Notes: generated by a model not told the origin, from the sequence alone. A stretch of DNA of 64,000 nucleotides from Streptomyces cyanogenus (GCF_017526105.1 NZ_CP071839.1:8408001-8472000), one strand, 5' to 3'. Counted from the stretch's first letter, positions 1-8,505 are shown. Program-made: numbers and translations.

Positions 1-105
1 TTGGGCCCTCCGGCCCTACGCCTGGGAACTTCGGCCCAGGCCGACCGAGGTGTCACTGATCCATCCTGGACCCGTCACGCGAGTCAGCCGAGGGAAGTGA
101 TCGGC

Positions 106-384
106 ATGATGTGGTACGACGGCGGATGGGGCTGGGGCGGCTGGATCGTCGTGACGGTGTTCATGGTCCTGTTCTGGGCCGTCCTGATCGTCGGGCTCAT
201 CGCACTCGTGCGCCACCTCACCGGTGCGCGTCACCATCGGCAGCCCGGCTCGCCTGCACCGTCCGGTGAAGGCGGGTGGCAGGACCGGCGGGACGAGAAC
301 CTGCCGGCCGAGCGGTTCGCGCGTGGGGAGATCGACGAGAACGAGTACGAACGCCGGCTCGCGCTGCTGCGGGAGCACCGATGA
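106..384 (+). CDS. SHOCT domain membrane protein
   Basis: The protein has about 92 residues. A Gly/Trp-rich N-terminus is followed by one strong transmembrane segment (about residues 12-35), a basic patch, a low-complexity linker, and a C-terminal SHOCT (short C-terminal) motif recognisable from the pattern AERFARGEIDENEYERRLALLR. SHOCT proteins of this size are common in actinomycetes and their biochemical role is not settled; the domain is thought to support oligomerisation. I start it at ATG 106 (or ATG 109), just after AGGGAAG at 91-97; the frame is open to the window edge but upstream residues do not look coded. The stop TGA overlaps the ATG of the next gene (ATGA), which implies translational coupling with the copper-type gene downstream. 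Confidence 0.8.
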   Translation: MMWYDGGWGWGGWIVVTVFMVLFWAVLIVGLIALVRHLTGARHHRQPGSPAPSGEGGWQDRRDENLPAERFARGEIDENEYERRLALLREHR

Positions 385-993
385 ACCCGCATCGCCGCCG
401 AGGAGTGTGGTCGGCGATCGCCGTTGCCGCGACGGGCCTGGTACTGGGCGTCGCCACCACGGCGCTGATGGCCGCGCCCGGAGCCTTCCCCAGAACGGCA
501 CCGGCCTCCTGGAAGGCGCAGAGCCCACGGTGCGGCGCACCGGCCGCGAAAGCCACTGCGTCGATGTGGCCCTATGAGATATGGGACGCATGATGCGGGG
601 CCGAACTGGCCCGCACCGGACAACGGCCGTCCCGGCTGGCACGGCGGTATGGGCATGATGCGTCTGGTGGCCCACCCCGCGACGATCCCGGTCGGAAGGG
701 TGACCCTGCGGGTGGTCAACGCGGGAGGCCTCCCGCACGAGGTGATCGTGCTGCCGCTGCCGGCGGGGCAGGCCGCCGGGCAACGTGCCAGCGGCCCCGA
801 CGGCCGGGTACCGGCGGCAGGCAGTGTCGGCGAGGCGTCGCGCACCTGCGGCAGTGACGCCGGAGAGGGCACCGCCGCCGGCGCGGCGGCCTGGACCACG
901 GTGACGCTGCGGCCGGGCCGCTACGAACTGCTGTGCAATCTGCCGGGCCACTACGCGGCCGGCATGTACACAGAGCTGGACGTCACTCGGTGA
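381..993 (+). pseudogene. Broken cupredoxin-like gene (frameshifted)
   Basis: An exported cupredoxin-like protein can be read only by changing frame. The N-terminal part (ATG 381 to about 550, third frame) has a basic start and hydrophobic export segment (SAIAVAATGLVLGVATTALM). The middle (about 550-600) reads best in the second frame (HCVDVAL, then an in-frame TGA at 575-577, then DMGRMMRG). The C-terminal part (about 600-993, first frame) is a convincing cupredoxin half: HPATIPVGRVTLRVVNAG, PHEVIVLPLP and a ligand-like end CNLPGHYAAGMY. Intact relatives join these in one frame, with the pattern VDVxLxDMG before the domain. At least two shifts and a stop are needed, so this is either a pseudogene or assembly error. 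It is coupled to the SHOCT gene by an ATGA overlap. Confidence 0.7.
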
Positions 994-1189
994 GCGAGAG
1001 CACCGACGGCCGCCGGAACCGGGCAGCCGCCGCTCGGGCCGGCCTGTACCGGGCCATGCGGCCCATGGAGGTCGGCGTCCTGCCCGGATGCGCCACCGGC
1101 TCCCGCACGGCCTGGCACCTGGGAAGAGACTGGCCCGGTACGCCGCTGGTGACGGCATCGGAGCATGACCGTCACCAGCGGCGTGCAGG

Positions 1190-1558
1190 TCAGGGGTTGG
1201 GGCTCTTGTCCGGGTGCAGGCAGTCCCACGTCTTCGGGCCGACGATGCCGTCCGTGTCGATGTGGCACCGGCCCTGTGCCCAGATGACGGCGGCCTTCGT
1301 GGCGGGGCCGAATTGGCCGTCGACCTGGAGGCGCCGGCCGTAGAGGTTCAGCAGGCACTGGGCGTGCGCGACGGCCTTTCCGGGGTCACCGGGGTAGAGG
1401 TACGGGTGAGCCCCGTCGTAGGAACAGGCGCTTTCCGAGGCCGGCGCAGCCGGTACGGAGGCGGGAGAGGCGACCGCCGGCCCGGCGGTCACGGCCGCGG
1501 AACCGAGTGCGAGTGCAGAGACGGCGAGTCCGGCTCGCCTTCGGAGCGTCTTTGACAT
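1190..1558 (-). CDS. Secreted peptidoglycan-binding-like protein
   Basis: The protein has 122 residues. The start at 1558 follows GAGGAGAAGA at the usual distance. The N-terminus is a signal peptide (MSKTLRRR, hydrophobic ALALGSAAVTAGPAVASPA) with likely cleavage near residue 30. The mature part carries one peptidoglycan-binding type 1-like repeat: HAQCLLNLYGRRLQVDGQFGP followed by TKAAVIWAQ and DGIVGPKTWDCL, the standard DGxxGxxT...Q...GxVGxxTW pattern. Four cysteines (CSYD, AQCLL, GRCHI, WDCLH) suggest two disulfides in the exported form. No catalytic domain is attached, so it probably binds the wall or modulates another enzyme. It stands alone. Confidence 0.8.
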   Translation of the reverse strand: MSKTLRRRAGLAVSALALGSAAVTAGPAVASPASVPAAPASESACSYDGAHPYLYPGDPGKAVAHAQCLLNLYGRRLQVDGQFGPATKAAVIWAQGRCHIDTDGIVGPKTWDCLHPDKSPNP

Positions 1559-1738
1559 GATCTTCTCCTCTTCGGCAGCAGGGTGAACGGCATCAGCCTT
1601 CGGCGCCTGAGCGTCGCCGCAGCTGATGTGCTGATGGGGCGGACCGAGCACGGCCGGTGTCGGGTGAGCCACCTTCACCGCGGCGGGGCGGCGGGGGACA
1701 TGACCGTCAGCCGTCCTTGCTCGCCGGCAGGGTGCTGC

Positions 1739-2092
1739 TCAGCAGCGGGCGATTCCGGGCCGTGGGTCGCCACCGGTTTTGATGTGCTGGCCCGGGGTGT
1801 ATCCGTCGACCCAGTGCTCGCCCTCGAACGTCGTGGTGTAGTACCAGATGGCGTTGCCCGAGACCCGCTGACCGACGTAGTAGCAATTGATCCACAGCGG
1901 CTGGTCCTTGAAGAGATTCCTCTTCACTCGGCAGGTCGTCTTCGCGCAGGTGTACTGCTTGGTCGCCTGGGCGGTGAAGTAGGTGTCGTCACTCGCGGCG
2001 GACACCGCCGACGACGGTGGCGCGAGGGCGAGCATCCCCGCGGTCACCAGCCCGCCCAGAATGCCTGCCGACTTCATGGCAGCCTTCTTCAT
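1739..2092 (-). CDS. Small secreted SH3-like protein
   Basis: The protein has 117 residues. ATG 2092 is preceded by GGAGGAGTT at 2097-2105. A signal peptide (MKKAAMKSAGILGGLVTAGMLALAPPSSA) is followed by a domain with paired cysteines (YTCAKTTCRVKRNLFKDQ, WINCYYVGQRV) and a WYYTTTFEGEHWVDGYTPGQHI tract. That pattern, small beta strands with a Trp-Val-Asp-Gly-Tyr end, is like the bacterial SH3-type domains of secreted Streptomyces proteins. Function is unknown; a wall-associated or sensing role is a guess. It is divergent from the HTH/ricin-type gene at 2425. Confidence 0.72.
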   Translation of the reverse strand: MKKAAMKSAGILGGLVTAGMLALAPPSSAVSAASDDTYFTAQATKQYTCAKTTCRVKRNLFKDQPLWINCYYVGQRVSGNAIWYYTTTFEGEHWVDGYTPGQHIKTGGDPRPGIARC

Positions 2093-2424
2093 TCGCAACT
2101 CCTCCAGATTTCGGCCTCTGTCCGGTTCGGCATCGGATGCGGCATCCGTGGGCGCCATGGGGCGCCGGCGTACTTCGCGAGGCTCTCCGCCGGCCGGCCG
2201 GAGTTCCGGCTCTCCGTGCAGCGGTGGTGGCTGTGCCGGCGGCTCAGAGCCTCCCGATGACGGCGAGCGCGCACAACCCGCCCAGGTGTTCGCGTACGTT
2301 CGGAACAGTCCCGACCAGCCGCCGAACACTGCTGAGCAGCAGGTTCCGAACATGGCTGGATGGGGCACCGAGTTGACGAATTCGCCAGAAGCGCCCAGCT
2401 GCGAGTCCCCGTTACGGTGGGGTC
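2093..2424. other. Divergent intergenic region
   Basis: About 330 bases lie between the secreted SH3-like gene (leftward) and the HTH/ricin-type gene (rightward). Promoters for both must lie here. I see the two ribosome sites at its ends but no convincing operator or RNA gene. Confidence 0.5.
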
Positions 2425-3450
2425 GTGGGACGAGGGGCAGAAGACAACGGGGCCGAGCCGCCTCCACCTGGGACACCGCAGCCGGACCGGCCACGCACTG
2501 CCGAGGAGTACACCGCGGCGTTGCGTGCCCTGCGGATCTGGTCCGGCTTGTCCTACCGGCAGCTGGAAGGGAAGGCCGCAGCGCGCGGGGACACGCTGGC
2601 CTCCAGCACGATGGCGACTGCTCTGGGGCGCGCGACGCTGCCCCGCGAGCCGTTCGTCGCCGCCTTCACCCGCGCCTGCGGACTCAGCGAGGCCGAGGTA
2701 CTGCGGTGGCTCGACGCTCGCCGACGCCTGGCCATGGCCGAGCAGCCTCCCGGTCCCCGTACCGATCGGGTCCCGCCGGGCGCCGACGAGCAGGCGGCGC
2801 CTGACACGGCCGGTGCCGACCGTGTGCCGCGGCCCAGGGACCGGCGCAGACTCATGAGCTTGATCGCGGCCGCGGCGATCGGGGCCGGCGCAGCCCTCGG
2901 CGTGCAGACATCGCTTTCGGCCCCGCCGGCATCGCACCGCACGAGCATGGCCCCCCGCCCGGTGCAGGGCTTGGCCATACTGGCTGTCGGCAGCTGGGCG
3001 CAGATCCACCCCGCCCGCACGCCACGGCTGTGTGTCACCGAAGGACGAGACCGCACGCACCACTACGCCACGGCAGTCGCAGCCCAGTACCCCTGCGCAC
3101 GGGCCGTCCTGCCGCGCACCTACATCGAACCCGTCGGTGAGAACCTGGTCCAGATCCAGTGGCACCATCCGAAGTACGCCATCGGCTGCCTGACTCTCTT
3201 ACGCGACGGCCCCGGCCGCGATCTGATCGAACCCAGGGACGACTGCGCCGAGGACGATCCCGCTCAGCAGTTCCGGATCGAACCGATCGGCCCGCCGGCC
3301 TCGGCACACTTCCGTCTCCGCCCCGCCGCCACCGGCCAGTGCCTTTCCATCCGAGACCAGGACACCGTCGAAGGCGCCGAAATCGTCCAGGGTCGCTGCT
3401 CGGGCGCCCGCGACCAGGAATTCCTGATCACCTTGATACCGCCCGCATGA
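2425..3450 (+). CDS. HTH-transmembrane-ricin-type protein
   Basis: The protein has 341 residues. Residues about 28-100 form an XRE-like helix-turn-helix region of the actinomycete kind (LRIWSGLSYRQLEGKA, TMATALGRATLP, FVAAFTRACGL). A charged linker leads to a single membrane segment (about 145-165, LIAAAAIGAGAALGVQTSL). The outer part ends in a ricin-type/beta-trefoil-like region (YIEPVGENLVQIQWHHP, QCLSIRD, EIVQGRCSGARDQEF). So a cytosolic DNA-binding-like domain is tied to an exported carbohydrate-binding-like domain, as in many Streptomyces proteins. GTG 2425 with upstream GGTGGGG is the likely start. Signal transduction across the membrane is an inference; no partner is adjacent. Confidence 0.72.
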   Translation: MGRGAEDNGAEPPPPGTPQPDRPRTAEEYTAALRALRIWSGLSYRQLEGKAAARGDTLASSTMATALGRATLPREPFVAAFTRACGLSEAEVLRWLDARRRLAMAEQPPGPRTDRVPPGADEQAAPDTAGADRVPRPRDRRRLMSLIAAAAIGAGAALGVQTSLSAPPASHRTSMAPRPVQGLAILAVGSWAQIHPARTPRLCVTEGRDRTHHYATAVAAQYPCARAVLPRTYIEPVGENLVQIQWHHPKYAIGCLTLLRDGPGRDLIEPRDDCAEDDPAQQFRIEPIGPPASAHFRLRPAATGQCLSIRDQDTVEGAEIVQGRCSGARDQEFLITLIPPA

Positions 3451-3562
3451 CGACGCTTCGCTCAACGGCGAGCCTGATTCGGTGCGTTGGCGGCCGAGGC
3501 AGGCAGGTTCTCTCGTCCGGCCGGTGGGGGAGAACCAGGAGCCGACCCACGGGAGTCGCGAG

Positions 3563-4141
3563 TCAGGACGGGGGCTTGAGAACGCTGTCGATGACGTAGA
3601 TGGTGGCGTTCGCGGCCTTGATGTTGCCGCACACGATGTTCGCCTCGCCGTTGACCTTGAACGTGGAGCCCGAGCCCGACGTGGTCAGCTTGCCGCCTTC
3701 CACCGTCGTGAAGGAGCCCTTGGAAAGCTGGTCCGGGGTGATCTGCTTGTCCACGACGTGGTACGTCAGCACCTTCTTCAGCTGCCCCGGATCGCCGAGG
3801 AGCGAGACGAGCTGCGACACGGTCACCTTCTGGAACGCCTGGTTGTTGGGGGCGAAGACGGTGACGTCGGGCTTCCCGTCGAACGCGTCGCTCAGCTTGG
3901 CCCTGACCGTGGCAGAGACCAGCTGGCTGAGCTGCGGATATGCGGCCGCTGCCTCTGTGACCTTGTCCTTGGCCGTGTCGGTCTTCTGGGAGAGCGCCGA
4001 GCAGCCGGAACCGAACGTCCCCGACGGGCTGGGAGACGCATCCTGTGCGTGGCTCTGCGACGCCAGACCTCCAAGGGCCAGTGGGACGGCGAACAGAGCC
4101 GCTCCGGCGACCCTTGCTGTGCGCGTGCGGATGAACCTCAT
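3563..4141 (-). CDS. Secreted fasciclin-domain protein
   Basis: The protein has 192 residues. ATG 4141 follows GGAAGG. A signal peptide (MRFIRTRTARVAGAALFAVPLALGG) is followed by a short Ser/Pro linker and one FAS1 domain: FDGKPDVTVFAPNNQAF (H1 motif), VLTYHVVDKQITPDQL (YH motif), GSTFKVNGEANIV and ATIYVIDSVLKPP (C-terminal motif). FAS1 domains act in adhesion and matrix binding; single-domain secreted forms are widespread in Streptomyces and their ligands are mostly unknown. It is convergent with the HTH/ricin-type gene, with about 110 bases between their ends. Confidence 0.9.
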   Translation of the reverse strand: MRFIRTRTARVAGAALFAVPLALGGLASQSHAQDASPSPSGTFGSGCSALSQKTDTAKDKVTEAAAAYPQLSQLVSATVRAKLSDAFDGKPDVTVFAPNNQAFQKVTVSQLVSLLGDPGQLKKVLTYHVVDKQITPDQLSKGSFTTVEGGKLTTSGSGSTFKVNGEANIVCGNIKAANATIYVIDSVLKPPS

Positions 4142-4409
4142 GGCGACCTTCCTCCCGTGGAGGCGTGGACACTGCGAAGGCCGGACTGCGGAAGTCCTCG
4201 CTGTCCAGGTCGGGTGGGGCGTTCGCTCTCCAGGCGGGGTGGGCGGCTGCTGCGCCACGGCCCTGGCCGTCATCCACCCGGCCACTCAGCGAGGATATCC
4301 AGCGTCTGGCGGTGACCGCATCTCGAAGCCGGCCCGCGGTGGACGCACGCCCCGCAGGACCACGGCCTACCCGGGCTCGCCACATCGACACCTTCGCGCG
4401 CTGCAGGCA
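4142..4409. other. Gene-free stretch
   Basis: Upstream region of the fasciclin gene. Open frames here look like shadows: they are Arg/Pro rich with no recognisable motif. No hairpin or repeat stood out. Confidence 0.4.
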
Positions 4410-4817
4410 TCACCGTGTTCGCCGCCCGCCCCCCGCAGGCTGTCGCCGAGCCGCCTGCGGACGCGGTACGGCCGGTCTCCCGGAAACTGCAAGGCGTTCC
4501 CCGCGAGGGGGGTGGACATCCGGGTTTGACGGATGTTCAGGAAAAGCCACTGCGTGGCGCGTCCGTGTGCCGTGGACGTCGCCATCAGGGAGCTTCATGA
4601 CACCGCGCTCCGCCTCCAGGGCGGCGGGGCCCATGGCGTGAAATCGCTCATCGGTGAGGTCGCCCCACACCGCCGCGTCCGGCGGCAGCGGCTGCCGCAT
4701 CGGCACCTCGCCGTCACAGCGCCACGCCGCGCACCAGGGAATGATCACGCACGGTATGTGATCGATAACGATCTGGGCCCACCCCTTGTGGGAGCTGTGA
4801 TCCGCTTTAGTCTCCAT
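4410..4817 (-). CDS. Possible hypothetical protein
   Basis: A frame of 135 residues from ATG 4817. The first about 100 residues look protein-like, with normal hydrophobic spacing (GWAQIVIDHIPCVIIPWCAAW, AVWGDLTDERFHAMGPAALEAERGV, HAVAFPEHPSNPDV). The last 35 are Arg/Pro/Gly rich and could be a read-through after a lost stop. There is no clear ribosome site (only GAAAG about 10 bases upstream), and its start lies 2 bases from that of the TPR-like gene on the other strand, an unusual arrangement. No family recognised. It could also be a decaying gene or a chance frame. Confidence 0.4.
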   Translation of the reverse strand: METKADHSSHKGWAQIVIDHIPCVIIPWCAAWRCDGEVPMRQPLPPDAAVWGDLTDERFHAMGPAALEAERGVMKLPDGDVHGTRTRHAVAFPEHPSNPDVHPPRGERLAVSGRPAVPRPQAARRQPAGGGRRTR

Positions 4818-4819
4818 CC

Positions 4820-5776
4820 ATGGGATTTCTTTCAAGCCGCCGCAAACGGGCACGTCTGGCCCCTGAACTCGACGACCGGGAGCTGGGCAGACTGCTGAAG
4901 TCCCTGCTGTCGACCGCCAGGACGGGGACGTTCGCCACGACAGACCTGTGCGCGGCCCAGATATCCCGGCTGCTGGACCAGGACCCGGGGGACTGGGACC
5001 GTCGTACCCACCGCATCAGCGTTCTGGCGGACTTCCTCGCCGCATCACGTCTGCCGAGCTCTTGGGCCGCGCGTGAGCCTCGCAACGCGACCGCGCTCGT
5101 GTTGCATGCCTGGTCCCAGGTGGCGCAGAACCGCGCCCAGGATGATCCGGGCGTCGCCGATGACGCGGTGCAAAGCTGTCTGCGCGCCGCCGAACTCACG
5201 CCGGAGGATCCGACCCCCTGGGTGGCCCTGCTCAAGGTGGCGCGTCGGCAACGCTGGACGCAGCCTCAGGTGTTCGGGGTCTGGAACGAGGTGCTCGCGC
5301 GTGACCGTTGGAACCGCGAGGCGTACATGAACATGCTGAGCTATCTCACCCCCGAGGAAGGAGGCTCCCGGCTGCAGGTTCTGGAGTTCATCGACGGGCT
5401 GGGCGCGCGCATGCCCGCCAACGCGCCCTGTGTGGCGACGGAACTCACCGCCCAGGTGTTCCAGTACCACGCCATTCTGGGCCGGGGCGGATACGAAGCA
5501 CTGGTGGCGCGGACCCACTGGTCCCAGGGGATGGCGGCCCAGGCCCTCGACCGCGTCGCGCACACGTGGGGACAGCCGGGATTCCTCCGTCATGCCAAGG
5601 CCCTCGCCGACCTGAACCTTCTCGCCTACGCGCTGATGGCCGGCGACCGACGCGCCGAGGCCCGGGCGGTGTTCGAGGCGATCGGTGGAGTCGTCACCGA
5701 CTGGCCCTGGCAGATGGGCGGCGATCCAGTCGCCGAGTTCGAACAGGCGCAGCGCAGAGCCACGGTAGGTGTCTGA
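4820..5776 (+). CDS. TPR-like hypothetical protein
   Basis: The protein has 318 residues, helical throughout, with TPR-like A/B helices (NATALVLHAWSQVAQNRAQD, AVQSCLRAAELTPEDPTPWVAL, LADLNLLAYALMAGDRRAEARAVFEAIGG). It has no signal peptide and no membrane segment. Similar about 300-residue proteins occur widely in Streptomyces with no assigned function; a scaffold role is the most that can be said. ATG 4820 is the only good start for the conserved MGFLSSRRKRARL N-terminus, yet no Shine-Dalgarno is visible within 15 bases, so translation may be leaderless or weak. Confidence 0.75.
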   Translation: MGFLSSRRKRARLAPELDDRELGRLLKSLLSTARTGTFATTDLCAAQISRLLDQDPGDWDRRTHRISVLADFLAASRLPSSWAAREPRNATALVLHAWSQVAQNRAQDDPGVADDAVQSCLRAAELTPEDPTPWVALLKVARRQRWTQPQVFGVWNEVLARDRWNREAYMNMLSYLTPEEGGSRLQVLEFIDGLGARMPANAPCVATELTAQVFQYHAILGRGGYEALVARTHWSQGMAAQALDRVAHTWGQPGFLRHAKALADLNLLAYALMAGDRRAEARAVFEAIGGVVTDWPWQMGGDPVAEFEQAQRRATVGV

Positions 5777-6167
5777 GCCGAAGGGGTGTGAAGCTCGTTC
5801 GCCCCTCGACGTTCCCTTGGGCGGCCCCTCGCGGGAACGCCGAGGCCCGTCGGTAGGCGCGGCTCGGCGGCTCTGGCCCCGTCCGCAGTCTGCCCACTGC
5901 TTCGGCAAGCGTCCGTCGGCCTCGGCGCAGACGCCGCGGACCTGTCCATGTTCCGACCCGGTCGACTCGACGCCGCGCTCACCGGGTTGGCCGACCGGGC
6001 CGCTCGCTGCGGCGACGTGTCCGTCCTGCTGCATCACCGCTACGCGACCACCCGGTCGCCCCCCGAGAGCGCCTCACCTCATGCCGTGACACCGGCTCAC
6101 GACGCTCCCGGTGCTCGCCCCCCGACGCGCCGTGCCAGACCCCGGCACCGCGCTACGTATGCACTCC
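5777..6167. other. Gene-free stretch
   Basis: About 390 bases between the convergent TPR-like gene and the MarR gene. Frames on both strands are low-complexity Arg/Ala/Pro and none has a supported start. No repeats or RNA features were seen. Confidence 0.45.
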
Positions 6168-6641
6168 CTAACGTCGGCGGGGGGTCTGCTGGACCAGTAC
6201 CTCGGTGGCGCGCTCGAGGAGGGCGCACAGGGCAGCATGCTGCTCGGGGGTGAAGGCGTCGCTGAGGGCGCGTTCCAGCACGATGACCTCCTGGTAGGCG
6301 CGATCCAGCACGGTGCGGCCCTGGTCGGTCAGGGACGTAAGGAGGACTTTGGCGTGGACTGGTGACGGCGTGCGGGCGATGAGTTCCTTCTTCTGCAGGC
6401 CGGTCAGGACCGTGGCCATGGTCTGCTGGGTGACGCCGCAGGCCCGCGCGAGCTGCGCGCCGGACATGTCCCCTTCTGCCGAGAGCGCGAGCAGCACCGT
6501 GTACTGCGTCATGGTGAGACCGTGGCCACGCAGGACGGCTTCGTGGTGACCCATCAGGGCCTGTTCGGCGCGCCGGATACGGCTGCACAGGTAGTCCTCG
6601 GCCGGGACCCCGCTCTCATGATTCGCCGTCGGATCGGCCAT
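6168..6641 (-). CDS. MarR family regulator
   Basis: The protein has 157 residues, the usual MarR length. The winged helix is clear: LTMTQYTVLLALSAEGDMSGAQLARACGVTQQTMATVLTGLQKKELIARTPSPVHAKVLLTSLTDQGR, flanked by the helices that form the dimer (IRRAEQALMGHHEAVL; LERALSDAFTPEQHAALCALLERATEVLV). I choose ATG 6641 because GGAGGG (6646-6651) sits at the right distance; ATGs at 6653 and 6656 lack one. The gene is divergent from an MDR oxidoreductase, and the shared promoter region carries two near-identical dyads (6677-6690 and 6718-6731), so it very likely represses itself and that enzyme, with a small ligand relieving repression. Confidence 0.9.
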   Translation of the reverse strand: MADPTANHESGVPAEDYLCSRIRRAEQALMGHHEAVLRGHGLTMTQYTVLLALSAEGDMSGAQLARACGVTQQTMATVLTGLQKKELIARTPSPVHAKVLLTSLTDQGRTVLDRAYQEVIVLERALSDAFTPEQHAALCALLERATEVLVQQTPRRR

Positions 6642-6676
6642 GACCCCCTCCATCATGAATCAGTTCTCTTGCTTGA

Positions 6677-6690
6677 CTCAGCATACTGAT
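6677..6690. promoter_or_regulatory. MarR operator-like dyad 1
   Basis: CTCAG-CATA-CTGAT, an almost perfect inverted repeat (one mismatch in the outer base), 36 bases upstream of the MarR start. It matches the second dyad at 6718-6731 in arms and spacing. Assignment to this MarR protein is inferred from location. Confidence 0.6.
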
Positions 6691-6717
6691 ACTCGTACGG
6701 TCGGCACGTCGCCTCGT

Positions 6718-6731
6718 ATCAGCTTACTGAT
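6718..6731. promoter_or_regulatory. MarR operator-like dyad 2
   Basis: ATCAG-CTTA-CTGAT, a perfect 5-base-arm inverted repeat 20 bases upstream of the oxidoreductase ATG, where it would block transcription of that gene. Centre-to-centre distance to dyad 1 is 41 bases, close to four helical turns, which would put both dimers on one face. Confidence 0.65.
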
Positions 6732-6751
6732 TCACCTGAGGGAGCAGAGAC

Positions 6752-7723
6752 ATGAAGGCTGTCGTCCTCGACACCGACGACCGGTTCCACCTCATCGACG
6801 CGGAACGGCCCGTCCCCGGCCCCGGCCAGGTCGCCATCGCCGTCCAGTACGCCGGGATCCAGTGGGGCGATGTGCTCGTGCGTCGCGGCCACTTCCCCGT
6901 GCCGCGGCCCTTCGTCGCCGGTTTCGAGGCTGCCGGACAGGTCGTCGGCGTCGGCCCGGGTGTCGACGGGGCCCTGCTGGGTCGGACGGTCACCGCGCTG
7001 ACCAGTGGCGGTGCCTTCGCCGAGGTGCTGACCGCCTCGGCGGCACTCACCTTCGACGCCGAGGGGCTCGCACCGCGAACCGCCGCCGCAGTCGGATGGA
7101 CGACCCCGACCGCGTACGACCTGATCCACACGGTCACCCGGGTGCGATCGGGCGATCGCGTCCTCGTCCACGCGGCGGCCGGCGGCGTCGGCACCATGGC
7201 CGCCCAGTTCGCTCGCGCCGCCGGGGCCGGCCGGGTCGTCGGTGTGGTCGGCGACGCCGAACGGGCTGTCTATGCCGCTCGGTTCGGCTATGACCGGCTG
7301 ATCACCCGTGCGGAATTCGCCGACGCCTCGGACGGGCACGCCGGCGAGGAACCGTTTGACGTCATCCTCGACCCGGTCGGCGGCTCCACCCGCCTGGCCG
7401 GCCTGCAGCGGCTGGCCCCGCACGGCCGGCTGGCGATGTACGGCACCCTCGCCGGCTCTGCGCCCGTGGTGCTGGACACCGATGAGCTGCTCATGAGCGG
7501 CCGGTCCGTACTCTCCTACAACAGTGACCTGCTCTCCCGGACCCACCCAGAACGTCTCGCCGACAGCGCCCGGCACGCACTGCGGGCCATGACTCAGGGG
7601 GACGTCCGGCCGGACATCACCGCCGAGTACGAGATGGCCGACATCGAGGAGGCCCTGGAACGGCTCGCCGAGGGAAAGACGTACGGCAAGAGCATCCTGC
7701 GGGTCGCGCCCCACCTCGCGTAA
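6752..7723 (+). CDS. MDR-family NADPH:quinone-type oxidoreductase
   Basis: The protein has 323 residues. The N-terminal GroES-like domain (PGPGQVAIAVQYAGIQWGDVLVRRG, PRPFVAGFEAAGQVVGVGPGV) is followed by a Rossmann domain with the nucleotide motif VLVHAAAGGVGTMAAQFARAAGA and the segment FDVILDPVGG. The zinc ligands of alcohol dehydrogenases are absent, as in quinone oxidoreductases and enone reductases. It likely reduces quinones or reactive carbonyls with NADPH in the cytosol. A GAGGGAG site precedes ATG 6752. Divergence from a MarR regulator with paired operators suggests induction by an electrophile or phenolic compound; the real substrate cannot be told from sequence. Confidence 0.88.
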   Translation: MKAVVLDTDDRFHLIDAERPVPGPGQVAIAVQYAGIQWGDVLVRRGHFPVPRPFVAGFEAAGQVVGVGPGVDGALLGRTVTALTSGGAFAEVLTASAALTFDAEGLAPRTAAAVGWTTPTAYDLIHTVTRVRSGDRVLVHAAAGGVGTMAAQFARAAGAGRVVGVVGDAERAVYAARFGYDRLITRAEFADASDGHAGEEPFDVILDPVGGSTRLAGLQRLAPHGRLAMYGTLAGSAPVVLDTDELLMSGRSVLSYNSDLLSRTHPERLADSARHALRAMTQGDVRPDITAEYEMADIEEALERLAEGKTYGKSILRVAPHLA

Positions 7724-7870
7724 CGGGCGATGGCAAAGGCAGAGGCCGGTTCATGCACGGCCCGCGACGGCGTGGGCCGGTATGGCCAGTCGGCGTAGGT
7801 GCCGTGCTGACTCCCTCGCTGACCTGGGACTGACCGGGAGCGGCGGAGCGGGGGAGCGTGCGCGGGCCCC

Positions 7871-8200
7871 TCAGTGGCGGACCATGGCGCAGGTCAGCGT
7901 CTTCCCGTCGTACTTGACGGAGTACTTGTACCCGCTGAGGCCGCCGAGGTCGAACCTGCCCGACCGGTCCGTGGAGACGCTGCCCGAACTGGACCCCGAG
8001 TAGGTCACCTTCGTACCGGCGGCGAATCCCTCGCCCCACAGGTGGTACTTGCCGTTCGACTCGGTTTCGACGTGGCACGCCGCGCGGGCCACGGCCCCAG
8101 GCGCGGTGGTGCCCGACGCCTGTGCGGCAACCGCAGGACCCACCGCGAGCGCAGGGGCGACCAAAACCGTGAGGACTGTGAGACGACGGGTGCGGTTCAT
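7871..8200 (-). CDS. Small secreted protein
   Basis: The protein has 109 residues. ATG 8200 follows GGGAGG. A signal peptide (MNRTRRLTVLTVLVAPALAVGPAVAAQA) is followed by an Ig/transthyretin-like beta domain (KYHLWGEGFAAGTKVTYSGSSSGSVSTDRSGRFDLGGL, KYSVKYDGKTLTCAMV) with two cysteines that can pair (AACHV, LTCAM). Such short exported proteins are frequent in Streptomyces; function unknown. No neighbour suggests a pathway. Confidence 0.72.
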   Translation of the reverse strand: MNRTRRLTVLTVLVAPALAVGPAVAAQASGTTAPGAVARAACHVETESNGKYHLWGEGFAAGTKVTYSGSSSGSVSTDRSGRFDLGGLSGYKYSVKYDGKTLTCAMVRH

Positions 8201-8505
8201 AGTTCAACCTCCCGGGCAACTGTCGACGCTATCGGTGAGACGTGACGACCTCATCACCCAAGCGGCGCTCGTGCAGGACGTCGAGGAAAAAGCCTCGCTC
8301 CGTCACGCCAGGCACATCCCACCTCGCATGGGTTATGGCATCCAGCCCGTCCTAGGGGCGGATCTCTCCTGAGGTGTTGTGCCTTTTTCATCGTATCGCC
8401 CGTCTTGTCACCCGACATCTCGTAGCACGAGACGGTGACTGCCATGGACCATCGCGTACTGATTCCAGGGTCGGGCGACAGCTCTTGCCGAGGCGGGCCA
8501 GCCTG
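8201..8505. other. Gene-free stretch
   Basis: Region upstream of the small secreted gene and before the transposase remnant. It probably holds the promoter of the former; I see no motif I would defend. Confidence 0.4.

Noticed and set aside
3451..3562. Weak stem GGTTCTC/GAGAACC as a bidirectional terminator
   Set aside because: Seven pairs with a long loop are common by chance at this composition; not strong enough to list.
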